Source of the DNA: Herbiconiux sp. VKM Ac-1786
Lineage (GTDB): Bacteria; Actinomycetota; Actinomycetes; Actinomycetales; Microbacteriaceae
Assembly: GCF_015350805.1 (NCBI RefSeq)
Contig: NZ_JADKSG010000002.1
Location: forward strand, 434,001-498,000
DNA: 64,000 nt
Reading direction: 5' to 3'
Shown: piece by piece, positions 17,186-26,618 of the stretch
How positions within the stretch are numbered: position 1 is the stretch's first letter
How the letters are laid out: the number at the start of each line of letters is the position of its first letter
Notes under the pieces: model-generated
What the model saw: the letters and a program-made list of their open reading frames with translations, nothing else
What the model was told of the DNA's origin: nothing
Databases searched by the model: none
Translations under genes and position numbers: made by a program

Positions 17186-20100
17186 GTGCCCTCGAACGAC
17201 TCCTTCGTGCATCTGCACGTCCACAGCGAATACTCGATGCTGGATGGCGCGGCCCGCGTGAAACCCCTGATCGAGGCCGCGAAAGAGCAGGGCATGCCGG
17301 CGGTCGCGGTCACCGACCACGGCAACGTCTTCGGCGCCTACGACTTCTGGAAGACCGCCACCGAGGCGGGTATCAAGCCCATCATCGGCACCGAGGCCTA
17401 CCTCACGCCCGGCACCCACCGCACCGACAAGACGCGCATCCGCTGGGGCAACGGCGGGGGAGACGACGTCTCCGGCGCCGGCGCCTACACGCACATGACG
17501 CTCCTGAGCGAGTCGACCGAGGGCATGCACAACCTCTTCCGGCTGTCCTCGAAGGCGTCGATCGAGGGCTACTACTTCAAGCCCCGCATGGACCGGGAGC
17601 TGCTCAGCCAGTACGGCAAGGGCCTGATCGCGACGACCGGCTGCCCGTCGGGCGAGGTGCAGACGCGCCTGCGTCTCGGCCAGTACGACGAGGCCGTCAA
17701 GGCGGCGTCCGACTTCCGCGACATCTTCGGCAAGGAGAACTACTTCGCCGAGATCATGGACCACGGGCTCGAGATCGAGCGCCGGATCATGCCCGACCTG
17801 ATCCGGCTCGCGAAGCAGCTCGACCTGAAGCTCGTCGCCACCAACGACCTGCACTACACGCACGCCCACGACGCCACGAGCCACGCGGCGCTGCTCTGCG
17901 TGCAGTCGGGATCGACCCTCTCCGACCCGAACCGCTTCAAGTTCGACGCCGACGAGTTCTACCTCAAGTCCGCCGCCGAGATGCGCCAGCTCTTCCGCGA
18001 CTACCCCGACGCCTGCGACAACACCCTGCTCATCGCCGAGCGCTGCGAGGTGGCCTTCGACACGAACGCCAACTACATGCCGCGCTACCCGGTGCCCGAG
18101 GGCGAGACCGAGGCGACGTGGTTCGAGAAGGAGGTCGAGGCGGGCCTGAAGGAGCGCTACCCGAACGGGGTCACCCAGGAGGTGCGCGAGCGCGCCGACT
18201 ACGAGGTCGGCGTCATCAAGGGCATGGGCTTCCCGGGCTACTTCCTCGTCGTCGCCGACTTCATCAACTGGTCCAAGCGCAACGGCATCCGCGTGGGCCC
18301 CGGCCGTGGCTCCGGCGCCGGCTCGATGGCCGCCTACGCCATGAAGATCACCGATCTCGATCCGCTCGTGCACGGGCTCATCTTCGAGCGCTTCCTCAAC
18401 CCCGACCGCGTCTCCATGCCCGACTTCGACGTCGACTTCGACGACCGGCGCCGCGGCGAGGTCATCAAGTACGTCACCGAGAAGTACGGCGACGAGCGCG
18501 TGGCGCAGATCGTCACCTACGGCACCATCAAGGCCAAGCAGGCCCTGAAGGACTCGGGCCGCGTGCTCGGCTTCCCGTTCAGCATGGGCGAGAAGCTCAC
18601 CAAGGCGATGCCGCCGCCCATCATGGGCAAGGACATCCCGCTCTCCGGCATCTTCGACAAGGCGCACCCGCGCTACAAAGAGGCTGTCGACATCCGCACC
18701 GTCATCGAGATGGACCCGGAGGCCCGCACGGTCTTCGATACCGCCCTCGGCATCGAGAACCTCAAGCGCCAGTGGGGCGTGCATGCGGCCGGCGTCATCA
18801 TGTCGAGCGACCCGCTGATCGACATCATCCCGATCATGAAGCGGGAGCAGGACGGCCAGATCGTCACCCAGTTCGACTACCCCGCCGCGGAGTCGCTCGG
18901 CCTGATCAAGATGGACTTCCTCGGGCTGCGCAACCTCACGATCATCGACGACGCGCTCGACAACATCCGAGCGAACCGGGGCGAAGACCTCGTGCTCGAA
19001 GACCTGACGCTCGACGACAAGCCCTCCTACGAGCTGCTCGCCCGGGGCGACACGCTCGGCGTCTTCCAGCTCGACGGCGGGCCGATGCGCGGCCTCCTCC
19101 GGCTGATGAAGCCCGACAACTTCGAGGACATCTCGGCGGTGCTCGCGCTCTACCGCCCGGGCCCGATGGGCGCCGACTCGCACACCAACTACGCCCTGCG
19201 CAAGAACGGCATCCAGCCGATCACCCCCATCCACCCCGAGCTCGAGGAGCCCCTGCGGGAGGTGCTCGGCGGCACCTACGGCCTGATCGTCTACCAGGAG
19301 CAGGTGATGTCGATCGCGCAGAAGCTCGCGGGCTTCACGCTCGCGCAGGCCGACCTGCTGCGCCGCGCGATGGGCAAGAAGAAGAAGAGCGAGCTCGACA
19401 AGCAGTACGCGGGCTTCTCGAAGGGGATGCACGACAACGGCTACTCCGAGGCCGCCGTCAAGACGCTGTGGGACATCCTGCTGCCCTTCTCGGACTACGC
19501 CTTCAACAAGGCGCACTCCGCGGCCTACGGTGTCATCTCCTACTGGACCGCCTACCTCAAGACGCACTACCCGGCCGAGTACATGGCCGCCCTGCTCACG
19601 AGCGTCGGCGACTCCAAGGACAAGATGGCGATGTACCTGTCCGAGTGCCGCCGCATGGGCATCAAAGTGCTGCCGCCCGACGTCAACGAGTCGATCGGCT
19701 TCTTCACCGCCGTCGGCACCGACATCCGTTTCGGCATGGGTGCGGTGCGGAACGTCGGCATGAACGTGGTCGAGCTGATCAAGCAGGCGCGGGAAGAGAA
19801 GGGCGCCTTCACCTCCTTCGGAGACTTCCTGAAGAAGATCCCGCTCGGCGCCACGAACAAGCGCACCATCGAGTCGCTGATCAAGGCGGGCGCCTTCGAC
19901 TCGCTGGGCAACACCCGCCGCTCGCTGATCGAGGTGCACGAGGGCCTGATCGACAACGCCGTGTCGCAGAAGCGCAACGAGGCCAACGGCCAGGTCGGCT
20001 TCGACTTCGACTCGCTGTGGGACGCACCCGAGGAGGTCCACGACATCCCGGCGCGGCCCGAGTGGGCGAAGCGCGACAAGCTCGCGTTCGAGCGGGACAT

Positions 20101-20698
20101 GCTCGGCCTCTACGTCAGCGACCACCCGTTGGCCGGCCTCGAGATCGAGCTCGCGAAGCACGCGTCCACGAGCATCCTGGACCTGATCGAGTCGGACCAC
20201 GTGAACGACGGCGATCAGGTCACCGTGGCCGGGCTGATCACGAGCGTGCAGCACCGCGTGGCCAAGCAGTCGGGCAACCAGTACGGCATGATCACCGTCG
20301 AGGACTTCGGCGGCGAGATCACCGCGATGTTCATGGGCAAGACCTACCAGGAGTTCGGTCCGGCGCTCACGAACGACGCCATCGTGGTGGTGCGCGGGCG
20401 CGTGTCGATGCGCGACGACGGCATGAACCTGCACGCGTACAGCCTGTTCCAGCCGGCGCTGTCGCAGGTCGGCGGCTCGGGGCCGCTGCACATCTCGCTC
20501 GCCGAGACGCGGGCGACGACCGACACGGTGCAGGCGCTGAACGACGTGCTGATCCGGCACGCCGGCGACACCGAGGTGCGGCTCAGGCTGATGAAGAGCG
20601 ACAACGTGCGCGTGTTCGAGGTGCCCTACCAGGTGCGCGTCACGGCTGATCTGTACGGCGAGCTGAAGTCGCTGCTCGGGCCCAACTGCCTGGTTTGA
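17186..20698 (+). CDS. dnaE: DNA polymerase III alpha subunit
   Basis: 1170 aa, the size of the essential replicative DnaE1 of actinobacteria. N-terminal PHP domain (SFVHLHVHSEYSMLDG, TDHGNVFG), then the C-family polymerase core with GPGRGSGAGS and the catalytic PDFDVDFDDRR, thumb and fingers (FNKAHSAAYGVISYWTAYLK), helix-hairpin-helix region, and an OB-fold near 990-1080 (VTVAGLITSVQHR). Synthesises the leading and lagging strands in the replisome. Start GTG 17186 follows GGAG and places the HLHVH motif at the family position. Intact; no frameshift seen. Confidence 0.97.
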   Translation: MPSNDSFVHLHVHSEYSMLDGAARVKPLIEAAKEQGMPAVAVTDHGNVFGAYDFWKTATEAGIKPIIGTEAYLTPGTHRTDKTRIRWGNGGGDDVSGAGAYTHMTLLSESTEGMHNLFRLSSKASIEGYYFKPRMDRELLSQYGKGLIATTGCPSGEVQTRLRLGQYDEAVKAASDFRDIFGKENYFAEIMDHGLEIERRIMPDLIRLAKQLDLKLVATNDLHYTHAHDATSHAALLCVQSGSTLSDPNRFKFDADEFYLKSAAEMRQLFRDYPDACDNTLLIAERCEVAFDTNANYMPRYPVPEGETEATWFEKEVEAGLKERYPNGVTQEVRERADYEVGVIKGMGFPGYFLVVADFINWSKRNGIRVGPGRGSGAGSMAAYAMKITDLDPLVHGLIFERFLNPDRVSMPDFDVDFDDRRRGEVIKYVTEKYGDERVAQIVTYGTIKAKQALKDSGRVLGFPFSMGEKLTKAMPPPIMGKDIPLSGIFDKAHPRYKEAVDIRTVIEMDPEARTVFDTALGIENLKRQWGVHAAGVIMSSDPLIDIIPIMKREQDGQIVTQFDYPAAESLGLIKMDFLGLRNLTIIDDALDNIRANRGEDLVLEDLTLDDKPSYELLARGDTLGVFQLDGGPMRGLLRLMKPDNFEDISAVLALYRPGPMGADSHTNYALRKNGIQPITPIHPELEEPLREVLGGTYGLIVYQEQVMSIAQKLAGFTLAQADLLRRAMGKKKKSELDKQYAGFSKGMHDNGYSEAAVKTLWDILLPFSDYAFNKAHSAAYGVISYWTAYLKTHYPAEYMAALLTSVGDSKDKMAMYLSECRRMGIKVLPPDVNESIGFFTAVGTDIRFGMGAVRNVGMNVVELIKQAREEKGAFTSFGDFLKKIPLGATNKRTIESLIKAGAFDSLGNTRRSLIEVHEGLIDNAVSQKRNEANGQVGFDFDSLWDAPEEVHDIPARPEWAKRDKLAFERDMLGLYVSDHPLAGLEIELAKHASTSILDLIESDHVNDGDQVTVAGLITSVQHRVAKQSGNQYGMITVEDFGGEITAMFMGKTYQEFGPALTNDAIVVVRGRVSMRDDGMNLHAYSLFQPALSQVGGSGPLHISLAETRATTDTVQALNDVLIRHAGDTEVRLRLMKSDNVRVFEVPYQVRVTADLYGELKSLLGPNCLV

Positions 20699-20780
20699 GC
20701 GGAGCGCAATGGGGAGTGGTCCCCACCCTCGCGGGCTGCACTCCCGGCTGAGGCGTGCGAGGATTCCGGTGGGTTCGAAG

Positions 20781-20810
20781 GGCCCGATGACCGGGGGCCC
20801 GATGACCGGG
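20781..20810 (+). repeat. Exact 15-bp tandem duplication in the leader of the WXG gene
   Basis: GGCCCGATGACCGGG occurs at 20781-20795 and again at 20796-20810, ending just before the GGGAGGGGAC ribosome site of the gene at 20827. The rest of the 128-bp gap after dnaE shows no clear terminator. Confidence 0.9.
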
Positions 20811-20826
20811 GGAGGGGACGGCTGAG

Positions 20827-21849
20827 ATGACGGGTGGTTTCTGGGGCGCCGACGCCGACCAGCTGCGCGCGCTGGCGAAGGATTTCGACCAGAAGGCGAC
20901 GCAGCTCGCGGGCATGGCGAGCACGCTCACCGCCTCGATCAACGGCGCCGGCGCCTGGTCGGGTCCGGATGCGGCCCTGTTCAAGCACGACTGGAACAGC
21001 ACCTACCGGGTCTCGCTCTCGAGTGCGAACCAGGCGCTCGTCGCGGCGGCATCCGCTCTGGTGAAGAACGCGGACCAGCAGGAGCAGGCCAGCGCGGTCG
21101 ACGGCGGGGGCGGGCCCGGGGGATCGGGGCCCGGCGGCAGCGGGCAGGGCGACGACCAGGGGGACAACCCCTTCCCCGGGGCGAACGGCTCGGGCAGCGG
21201 CGAGACGGATGATGACGGCTCGCTGCTCGACGACATCCTGAACAGCCCCGTGGTCGGGTCGCTGCAGGACTACCTCGACGCGGCCGGGATCGTCGGCGGC
21301 ATCGACGCGCTGCTCCAGCTGCGGCTGGGCGGGGCCTTCTCGTCCCTCGACGCGGCACTGGACTTCCGGGCCTTCGCCGGCGGCTTCAACACGGCGAGCG
21401 ACTTCTTCGGCGGCAACAACTGGGGCTCGCTCACCCAGGGCCTCAGCAACGTGCTCGGCGACGGCGCCCTGGCGAGCCGGGTGGGCTCGGCGGCCGAGTT
21501 CCTCGGAACGGCCGGCAAGGTGCTCGGTCCCGCGGGTGTCGTGCTCGGCTACGCCGGGGCCTACAACAGCTACCAGAACGGCGACTACGTGCGCGCGGGC
21601 TACGACGGGGTGGCCACCACCATCGGAGCGATCGCCCTGTTCACGCCCCCGCCGGCGAGCCTCGTGCTCGGCGCCGTCTCGGGCGGCATGGCCCTCGGCG
21701 GACTGCTCTACGACAACGTGCCGATCTTCCACGACGCGGTCGACAACACGGCCGAGGCCATCGGCGACGCGGGCGAGGCCATCGCCGAGGGCGCCCAGGA
21801 CTTCGCCGAGGGCGTCGCCGACGTGGCGGAGGACCTGTGGCCGTGGTGA
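20827..21849 (+). CDS. WXG100-like N-terminus protein, candidate type VII secretion substrate
   Basis: 340 aa. Residues 1-95 form a helical hairpin of the WXG100 type with W44-S-G46 in the turn (FWGADADQLRALAKDFDQKATQLAG before it, ALFKHDWNSTYRVSL after). The usual YxxxD/E export tail is not obvious. A Gly/Ser/Asp linker (about 95-135) leads to a C-terminal part with Gly/Ala-rich hydrophobic segments (GTAGKVLGPAGVVLGYAGAYNSY, GVATTIGAIALFTPPPASLVLGAVSGGMALGG) that could insert in membranes. Ends in an acidic helix. First gene of a three-gene operon. A pore-forming or structural secreted protein are both possible. Confidence 0.78.
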   Translation: MTGGFWGADADQLRALAKDFDQKATQLAGMASTLTASINGAGAWSGPDAALFKHDWNSTYRVSLSSANQALVAAASALVKNADQQEQASAVDGGGGPGGSGPGGSGQGDDQGDNPFPGANGSGSGETDDDGSLLDDILNSPVVGSLQDYLDAAGIVGGIDALLQLRLGGAFSSLDAALDFRAFAGGFNTASDFFGGNNWGSLTQGLSNVLGDGALASRVGSAAEFLGTAGKVLGPAGVVLGYAGAYNSYQNGDYVRAGYDGVATTIGAIALFTPPPASLVLGAVSGGMALGGLLYDNVPIFHDAVDNTAEAIGDAGEAIAEGAQDFAEGVADVAEDLWPW

Positions 21850-21885
21850 GCGCCGCGGTAACTGACCGCCTTCCCCCTTACGCCC

Positions 21886-21939
21886 GCCTCATGACCAGGG
21901 ACTGCCTCATGACCAGGGACCGCCTCACAACCAGGGAGC
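21886..21939 (+). repeat. Three 18-bp tandem repeats directly before the second operon gene
   Basis: Units 21886-21903, 21904-21921 and 21922-21939 start GCCTCATGACCAGGGA; the third has three changes and supplies the AGGGAG ribosome site. From ATG 21891 they also encode an 18-residue reading frame (MTRDCL, MTRDRL, TTREQR) whose TGA overlaps the next ATG as ATGA. That frame has no ribosome site of its own, so translation is doubtful. Confidence 0.85.
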
Positions 21940-21943
21940 AGAG

Positions 21944-22639
21944 ATGAACGACACCCGCACCCGGGACGCAGCCGAGCCCGCCGCCTCCACCGTCGATGCC
22001 CCGAGCTACGGCGCCGGTGAGCTCGCCTACGCCCTGTCGCTGGCCGAGGGCCCGGCGCGCGCGCAGGCCGAGAAGATGCTGCAGGTGAAGCCCGGCTTCG
22101 TCACCGACCAGACCGCGGCGCTCGGCGCGTCGAGCCTGGTGGCCCGCGGCGAGCTGACCGTCGACGGCGACGTGCTCGAGCCGCGCGGCGGCATCCGCCT
22201 GCTGATCGCCGCGATCCAGACGGCCGTGCGCTGGACGGAGATCGCCATGATGAACGAGGGCGACGTCGAGGCGGCCGTCTACCTGCAGACGCCCGGGCTG
22301 TCGATGCTGCTCTCGCCCGCCGCGATGAGCACGTGGACCATGGTGGTCAGGGCCCCCGCCTACACGGATGCCCAGTTCCTCGCGCGGCTCGTGACCGACA
22401 ACGCGGCTCGCCATCCGCTCGGCACCGCGTACTTCGGCACCGAGGTGCCGGGTTCGCCGAAGCACCACCTGTTCGTGCGGCCGAGCGCGGCACCCGACCC
22501 CTTCGGTCGCCGCTGGGATCTCGCCGACGCCGAGGCGCCGGGCGACGGCCGCAGCGACGACGTCGGTGACGCGGCGCTGCTCGACCGGCTGGCCGCGTTC
22601 GTCGCCCTCCCCGACCTCCCCGCCCCTCCCGCCGCATGA
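21944..22639 (+). CDS. Hypothetical protein of the WXG operon (possible chaperone)
   Basis: 231 aa, soluble, no signal peptide. Starts with an Asp/Ala-rich tail, then helical and beta segments such as ELAYALSLAEGPARAQAEKML, LVARGELTVDGDVLEPRGGIRLLIAAIQTAVRWTEIAMM and STWTMVVRAPAYTDAQFLARLV. In size and in the sequence from LVARGEL onward it recalls EspG-like ESX chaperones, but the likeness is loose. Lying directly after a WXG100-like gene, it may be that protein's chaperone or a regulator. The start ATG 21944 has AGGGAG 7 nt before it. Overlaps the next gene by ATGA. Confidence 0.65.
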   Translation: MNDTRTRDAAEPAASTVDAPSYGAGELAYALSLAEGPARAQAEKMLQVKPGFVTDQTAALGASSLVARGELTVDGDVLEPRGGIRLLIAAIQTAVRWTEIAMMNEGDVEAAVYLQTPGLSMLLSPAAMSTWTMVVRAPAYTDAQFLARLVTDNAARHPLGTAYFGTEVPGSPKHHLFVRPSAAPDPFGRRWDLADAEAPGDGRSDDVGDAALLDRLAAFVALPDLPAPPAA

Positions 22640-22953
22640 ACGCGCCCGCACCCCGTCCCGACGGCCTGCCGCCGGAGCCGTTCGCCTGGATGAGCACCAA
22701 CTCGCCGTCCGGACGCTTCCGCATGACGCTGAAGAAGCCGCTGAGCGAAGCGCTGCTGGGCGTCCTCCTGCTGGGCGTCGGCATCCTGTTCGGGGTGTCG
22801 GCGATCGGCAAGGAGTCCGCCGGTGCGGCCGTGGTCGGCGCGGGGCTGCTCATCCTTGCGGGTGGGGCCGGGGTGATGATGCTCGTCATCGCGGGGGCGC
22901 GGGCGCGCTGGTTCCGGGCGTTCGAGCGGGTGCACGGGCGGCCGCCGGTCTGA
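22636..22953 (+). CDS. Small two-helix membrane protein of the WXG operon
   Basis: 105 aa. Pro-rich N-terminus, then two hydrophobic helices (about 38-58 ALLGVLLLGVGILFGVSAIG and 65-88 AAVVGAGLLILAGGAGVMMLVI) joined by a short KES turn; both ends probably cytoplasmic. ATG 22636 overlaps the preceding stop (ATGA), so it is translationally coupled. It could be an immunity protein or membrane anchor for the WXG protein; nothing in the sequence decides. No family recognised. Confidence 0.65.
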   Translation: MNAPAPRPDGLPPEPFAWMSTNSPSGRFRMTLKKPLSEALLGVLLLGVGILFGVSAIGKESAGAAVVGAGLLILAGGAGVMMLVIAGARARWFRAFERVHGRPPV

Positions 22954-22998
22954 GCCGGCCGCCAGCCGCCCGCCGCCCGCCGGTAGGCTGGTACCGCC

Positions 22999-24306
22999 AT
23001 GATCCGAACGATTGACCTCCGCGGCCAGACCCCCACCCGATCCGAGTTCGTGCAGCTGGTGCCGCGCGCCGACACCGACGTCTCGGTGGCCCACGAGGCC
23101 GCCGCCGCCCTGGTGGAGGCGGTGCGGAGCGACGGTCTCGTCGCCCTGCGCGACCAGGCCCGCCGCTTCGACGGCGTCGAGCCCGAGCACGTGCGGGTGC
23201 CGCAGCAGCACATCGACGAGGCCGTCGCAGGCCTCGAGCCCGCCGTGCGCGCCGCCCTCGACGAGGCGATCGTGCGGGTGCGCCAGGCCACCGCGGCCCA
23301 GATCCCGGATGCCCGCACCACCGAGCTGGCCGACGGCGCCGTGGTCCAGCAGCGCTGGCAGCCGGTCGATCGCGTCGGGCTCTACGTGCCGGGCGGCAAG
23401 GCCGTCTACCCCTCCAGCGTCGTGATGAACACGGTGCCCGCCCAGCTGGCCGGCGTCGGATCGATCGCCATCGCCTCCCCGCCGCAGCGGGAGTTCGACG
23501 GACGCGTGCACCCGACGATCCTCGCCGCGGCCGGGCTCCTCGGCGTCACCGAGGTCTACGCCATCGGGGGAGCGGGCGCGATCGGTGCCCTCGCCCACGG
23601 CGTCGACGAGATCGGGCTCGACCCGGTGCAGGTGATCACCGGCCCCGGCAACGTCTACGTCGCGGCCGCCAAGCGCGTCGTGCGCGGCGTGGTCGGAATC
23701 GACTCCGAGGCCGGCCCCACCGAGATCCTGATCGTCGCCGACGGCACCGCCGACCCCGCGTTCGTCGCCGCCGACCTGGTCAGCCAGGCCGAGCACGACG
23801 AGCTCGCCGCCGCGGTGCTCGTCACCGACTCGCCCGCCCTGGCCGACGCCGTGCTCGCGCAGCTCGACTCGGTGGCCGCGTCGACGAAGCACGCCGCCCG
23901 CGTGGCGATCGCCCTCGACGGCCCGCAGTCGGCCGTGGTGCTGGTCGACTCGATCGAGCTGGCCGCCGCCTTCAGCAACGCCTACGGCCCCGAGCACCTC
24001 GAGGTGCAGGTGGCCGATCCGGATGCGGCGCTCGCCCTCCTGACGAACGCCGGCGCCATCTTCGTGGGCGCCTACTCGCCGGTCAGCCTCGGCGACTACC
24101 TCGCCGGGTCGAACCACGTGCTGCCGACCGGCGGGCAGTCGCGCTTCTCCTCCGGGCTCGGGGCGTACACCTTCCTCCGGCCGCAGCAGGTCATCCGCTA
24201 CTCCTCCTCGGCCCTGCGCGAAGTCGCCGACCGCATCGTGGCGCTGGCCGACGCCGAGAACCTGCCGGCGCACGGCGAGGCGGTCACGGCGCGGTTCGCG
24301 CGGTAG
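22999..24306 (+). CDS. hisD: Histidinol dehydrogenase
   Basis: 435 aa, full length. Catalyses the last two NAD-dependent oxidations from histidinol to histidine. Recognised by GLYVPGGKAVYPSSVVMNTVPA, the ITGPGNVYVAAAKR segment, DSEAGPTEILIVAD and the zinc-site region QAEHDELA; catalytic Glu and His lie in GPEHLEVQ. TAGGCT (22984-22989) is 9 nt before ATG 22999 and there is no ribosome site, so the leader is only a few nucleotides. Alone here; other his genes may lie elsewhere. Followed by nrdR. Confidence 0.96.
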   Translation: MIRTIDLRGQTPTRSEFVQLVPRADTDVSVAHEAAAALVEAVRSDGLVALRDQARRFDGVEPEHVRVPQQHIDEAVAGLEPAVRAALDEAIVRVRQATAAQIPDARTTELADGAVVQQRWQPVDRVGLYVPGGKAVYPSSVVMNTVPAQLAGVGSIAIASPPQREFDGRVHPTILAAAGLLGVTEVYAIGGAGAIGALAHGVDEIGLDPVQVITGPGNVYVAAAKRVVRGVVGIDSEAGPTEILIVADGTADPAFVAADLVSQAEHDELAAAVLVTDSPALADAVLAQLDSVAASTKHAARVAIALDGPQSAVVLVDSIELAAAFSNAYGPEHLEVQVADPDAALALLTNAGAIFVGAYSPVSLGDYLAGSNHVLPTGGQSRFSSGLGAYTFLRPQQVIRYSSSALREVADRIVALADAENLPAHGEAVTARFAR

Positions 24307-24417
24307 TCCCAGCCGCTCCGGCACGGCTCCTGCACCGTGCCGCGGGGCGGCGGTGTTCTCCCCAGGCGTGCGCGGTGCGGCCGGGATGCGCGTGCGAGCC
24401 GGTACCCTGGAGGGGCC

Positions 24418-24909
24418 ATGTTCTGCCCTTACTGCCGCTACCCCGACTCCCGCGTCGTCGACTCGCGCACCACCGACGACGGCCTCGCCATCCGCCGCCG
24501 CCGTCAGTGCCCCGACTGCGGTCGCCGCTTCAGCACCACCGAGACGGCCTCGCTCAACGTCATCAAGCGCTCCGGCGTGGTCGAGCCGTTCAGCCGCGAG
24601 AAGATCGTCAGCGGTGTGCGCAAGGCCTGCCAGGGCCGCCCGGTCACCGACAGCGACCTCGCGGTGCTCGCGCAGCGGGTCGAAGAGACCGTGCGGCTGA
24701 GCGGCGCCGCGCAGATCGAGGCGAACGACATCGGTCTCGCCATCCTGCAGCCCCTCCGCGAGCTCGACGAGGTCGCTTACCTCCGCTTCGCCAGCGTCTA
24801 CCAGGGCTTCGACTCGCTCGACGACTTCGAGGCGGCCATCACGCTGCTCCGGGTCGAGCACGAGCAGGCGGCCGCGGCCGGGGGCGACACCGCTCGCACG
24901 GCCGAGTGA
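24418..24909 (+). CDS. nrdR: Ribonucleotide reductase repressor
   Basis: 163 aa. Zinc ribbon with C3, C6, C31 and C34 (CPYC, CPDC), then an ATP-cone domain from about 49 ([20 protein letters not shown]). Binds NrdR boxes at ribonucleotide reductase operons and represses when dATP fills the cone. ATG 24418 has GGAGGGG close by; TACCCT (24403-24408) is a likely -10. GTGA overlap with pyrD shows one transcript. Confidence 0.95.
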   Translation: MFCPYCRYPDSRVVDSRTTDDGLAIRRRRQCPDCGRRFSTTETASLNVIKRSGVVEPFSREKIVSGVRKACQGRPVTDSDLAVLAQRVEETVRLSGAAQIEANDIGLAILQPLRELDEVAYLRFASVYQGFDSLDDFEAAITLLRVEHEQAAAAGGDTARTAE

Positions 24910-25937
24910 GCGCCTACGGCCTGCTCTTCCGGCACGTGCTGTCGAAGATGGATCCGGAGGCGGCGCACCACCTGGCCTTCTCGGTCATCGAGGGCATCCC
25001 GCGGGTCGGGCTCGAGAAGCTCGTCGCCCGCTTCACCCGGCCCACGACCGACATCTCGGTGACGGCGCTCGGCCTGCGCTTCCCGACGCCCTTCGGGCTC
25101 GCGGCCGGGTTCGACAAAGACGCGAAGGGCATCCGGGGCTTCGGCGCCCTCGGCTTCGGCCACGTCGAGGTCGGCACCATCACCTCGCGGGCCCAGCCCG
25201 GCAACCCGAGGCCGCGGCTGTTCCGGCTGATCGCCGACCGTGCCGTCGTGAACCGCATGGGCTTCAACAACCACGGGGCGGCCTCCGCGGCGCTGCGGCT
25301 GGCGCGGGTGCGCTCGGCCGAGCATCCGCGACCCGTCATCGGGGTCAACATCGGCAAGAGCCGCGTGGTCGACGTCGACGACGCGGTCGACGACTACCTC
25401 GAGAGCACGCGGGCGCTGGCGCCGATGGCCGACTACCTGGTCGTGAACGTCAGCTCGCCCAACACGCCCGGCCTGCGCGGGCTGCAGGAGCTCGACCGGC
25501 TGCGACCGCTGCTCGCGGCGGTGAAGGGCGAGGCGGGCTCGACGCCGCTCCTCGTCAAGATCGCGCCCGACCTCACCGACGACGAGGTCGCGAAGATCGC
25601 CTCGCTCGCGGTGGAGCTCGGGCTCGACGGCATCATCGCCACGAACACGACCATCTCCCGCGAGGGGCTCCGCACGCCGGCCTCGGTCGTCGAGGCGGCC
25701 GGGGCGGGTGGGCTGTCGGGGGCGCCCTTGGCGGCGCGGTCGCTCGAGGTGCTGCGGAGCATCCGCTCGGTCGTGCCCGCGTCGATGTGCGTCATCTCGG
25801 TCGGGGGAGTGGAGACCGCGGCCGACGTCACGGCGCGGCTCGATGCCGGGGCGACGCTGGTGCAGGGATACACGGCGTTCCTCTACCGGGGTCCGCTCTG
25901 GGCCCGCGAGATCAACCGCGGGCTGTCGAGGGCCTAG
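24906..25937 (+). CDS. pyrD: Dihydroorotate dehydrogenase (quinone), class 2
   Basis: 343 aa. FMN enzyme of pyrimidine synthesis that passes electrons to the quinone pool at the membrane. N-terminal amphipathic helices ([20 protein letters not shown]) mark class 2. Barrel motifs: [21 protein letters not shown], catalytic Ser183 in [14 protein letters not shown], and [13 protein letters not shown] for phosphate binding. Starts at GTG 24906 overlapping the nrdR stop. Confidence 0.95.
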   Translation: MSAYGLLFRHVLSKMDPEAAHHLAFSVIEGIPRVGLEKLVARFTRPTTDISVTALGLRFPTPFGLAAGFDKDAKGIRGFGALGFGHVEVGTITSRAQPGNPRPRLFRLIADRAVVNRMGFNNHGAASAALRLARVRSAEHPRPVIGVNIGKSRVVDVDDAVDDYLESTRALAPMADYLVVNVSSPNTPGLRGLQELDRLRPLLAAVKGEAGSTPLLVKIAPDLTDDEVAKIASLAVELGLDGIIATNTTISREGLRTPASVVEAAGAGGLSGAPLAARSLEVLRSIRSVVPASMCVISVGGVETAADVTARLDAGATLVQGYTAFLYRGPLWAREINRGLSRA

Positions 25938-26003
25938 CCCCTCCGCCCGACCACGGTCAGGCTTCGGGGTCGGCTGCCGCGGTCTCGAACGCCGGGGGTT
26001 CGG

Positions 26004-26582
26004 CTACTTGGGGAACTCGCCGCGCTTGACCTGCGGCTTGGGCAGGCGCAGGCGGCGGAACTGCAGCGCGCGCATGGTCGCGTACCAGCGCAGACCGCGC
26101 TCGACGTTCTCGGCGCCGAACTTCGTGCGCAGCTTCTTCATCAGGCGGAAGTTCACGAACACGCAGTCGCCGATCACGATCAGCACGAAGGCGTAGAGGC
26201 CGAGCATGACGCCGGCCTGCAGCTCGGGCGCGGGCACCAGCGTGAGCAGGATGACGACGAACATCGCGGGGATGATGAACTCGCCGAGGTTGAAGCGCGC
26301 GTCGATGTAGTCGCGCACGTAACGGCGCTGGGGGCCCTTGTCGCGCAGCGGCAGGTACTTCTCGTCGCCGTTCGCCATGCCGACGCGGGCGCGCTCGCGC
26401 AGCTCCTGCTGGCGGCGGCGGGCGTCTTTCGTCGCCTCTTTGCGGTCGTTGGGAACCAGGGGGCGCTTGTTGGCCGCTTCGCGCTCCTTGCGGGTCGGCG
26501 TCGCGTGCCCCTTGCCCGTTCCGGTCTGCTCCTCCACAGGAGCCTCGATCACGGGTTCTGCTGCACTGCTTTTTCTGGCCAC
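26004..26582 (-). CDS. DUF3043-family membrane protein
   Basis: 192 aa. Lys/Arg/Glu-rich N-terminal half (TPTRKEREAANKRPLVPNDRKEATKDARR), then RRYVRDYIDARFNLGEF and two membrane helices (IIPAMFVVILLTLVPAP and VMLGLYAFVLIVIGDCVFV), ending with a basic tail. This is the conserved actinobacterial DUF3043 architecture; function unknown. The start is GTG 26582, with GAGGAC upstream; a TAATCT -10 lies further up. Divergent from the M20 dipeptidase with only 36 bp between starts. Confidence 0.88.
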   Translation of the reverse strand: MARKSSAAEPVIEAPVEEQTGTGKGHATPTRKEREAANKRPLVPNDRKEATKDARRRQQELRERARVGMANGDEKYLPLRDKGPQRRYVRDYIDARFNLGEFIIPAMFVVILLTLVPAPELQAGVMLGLYAFVLIVIGDCVFVNFRLMKKLRTKFGAENVERGLRWYATMRALQFRRLRLPKPQVKRGEFPK

Positions 26583-26605
26583 GGTGTCCTCGTTCGTCGG
26601 TCTCT

Positions 26606-26611
26606 TAAGAT
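26606..26611 (+). promoter_or_regulatory. -10 box of the dipeptidase, leaderless arrangement
   Basis: TAAGAT ends 7 nt before ATG 26619, which has no ribosome site. The predicted transcript would begin at the start codon. Confidence 0.6.
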
Positions 26612-26618
26612 TACCTTC

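Noticed and set aside
17183-20560. Open reading frame of about 1125 codons antisense to dnaE
   Set aside because: Its protein is low-complexity and rich in His, Arg, Val and Gly with no domain; it mirrors the third-position G/C of dnaE on the other strand.
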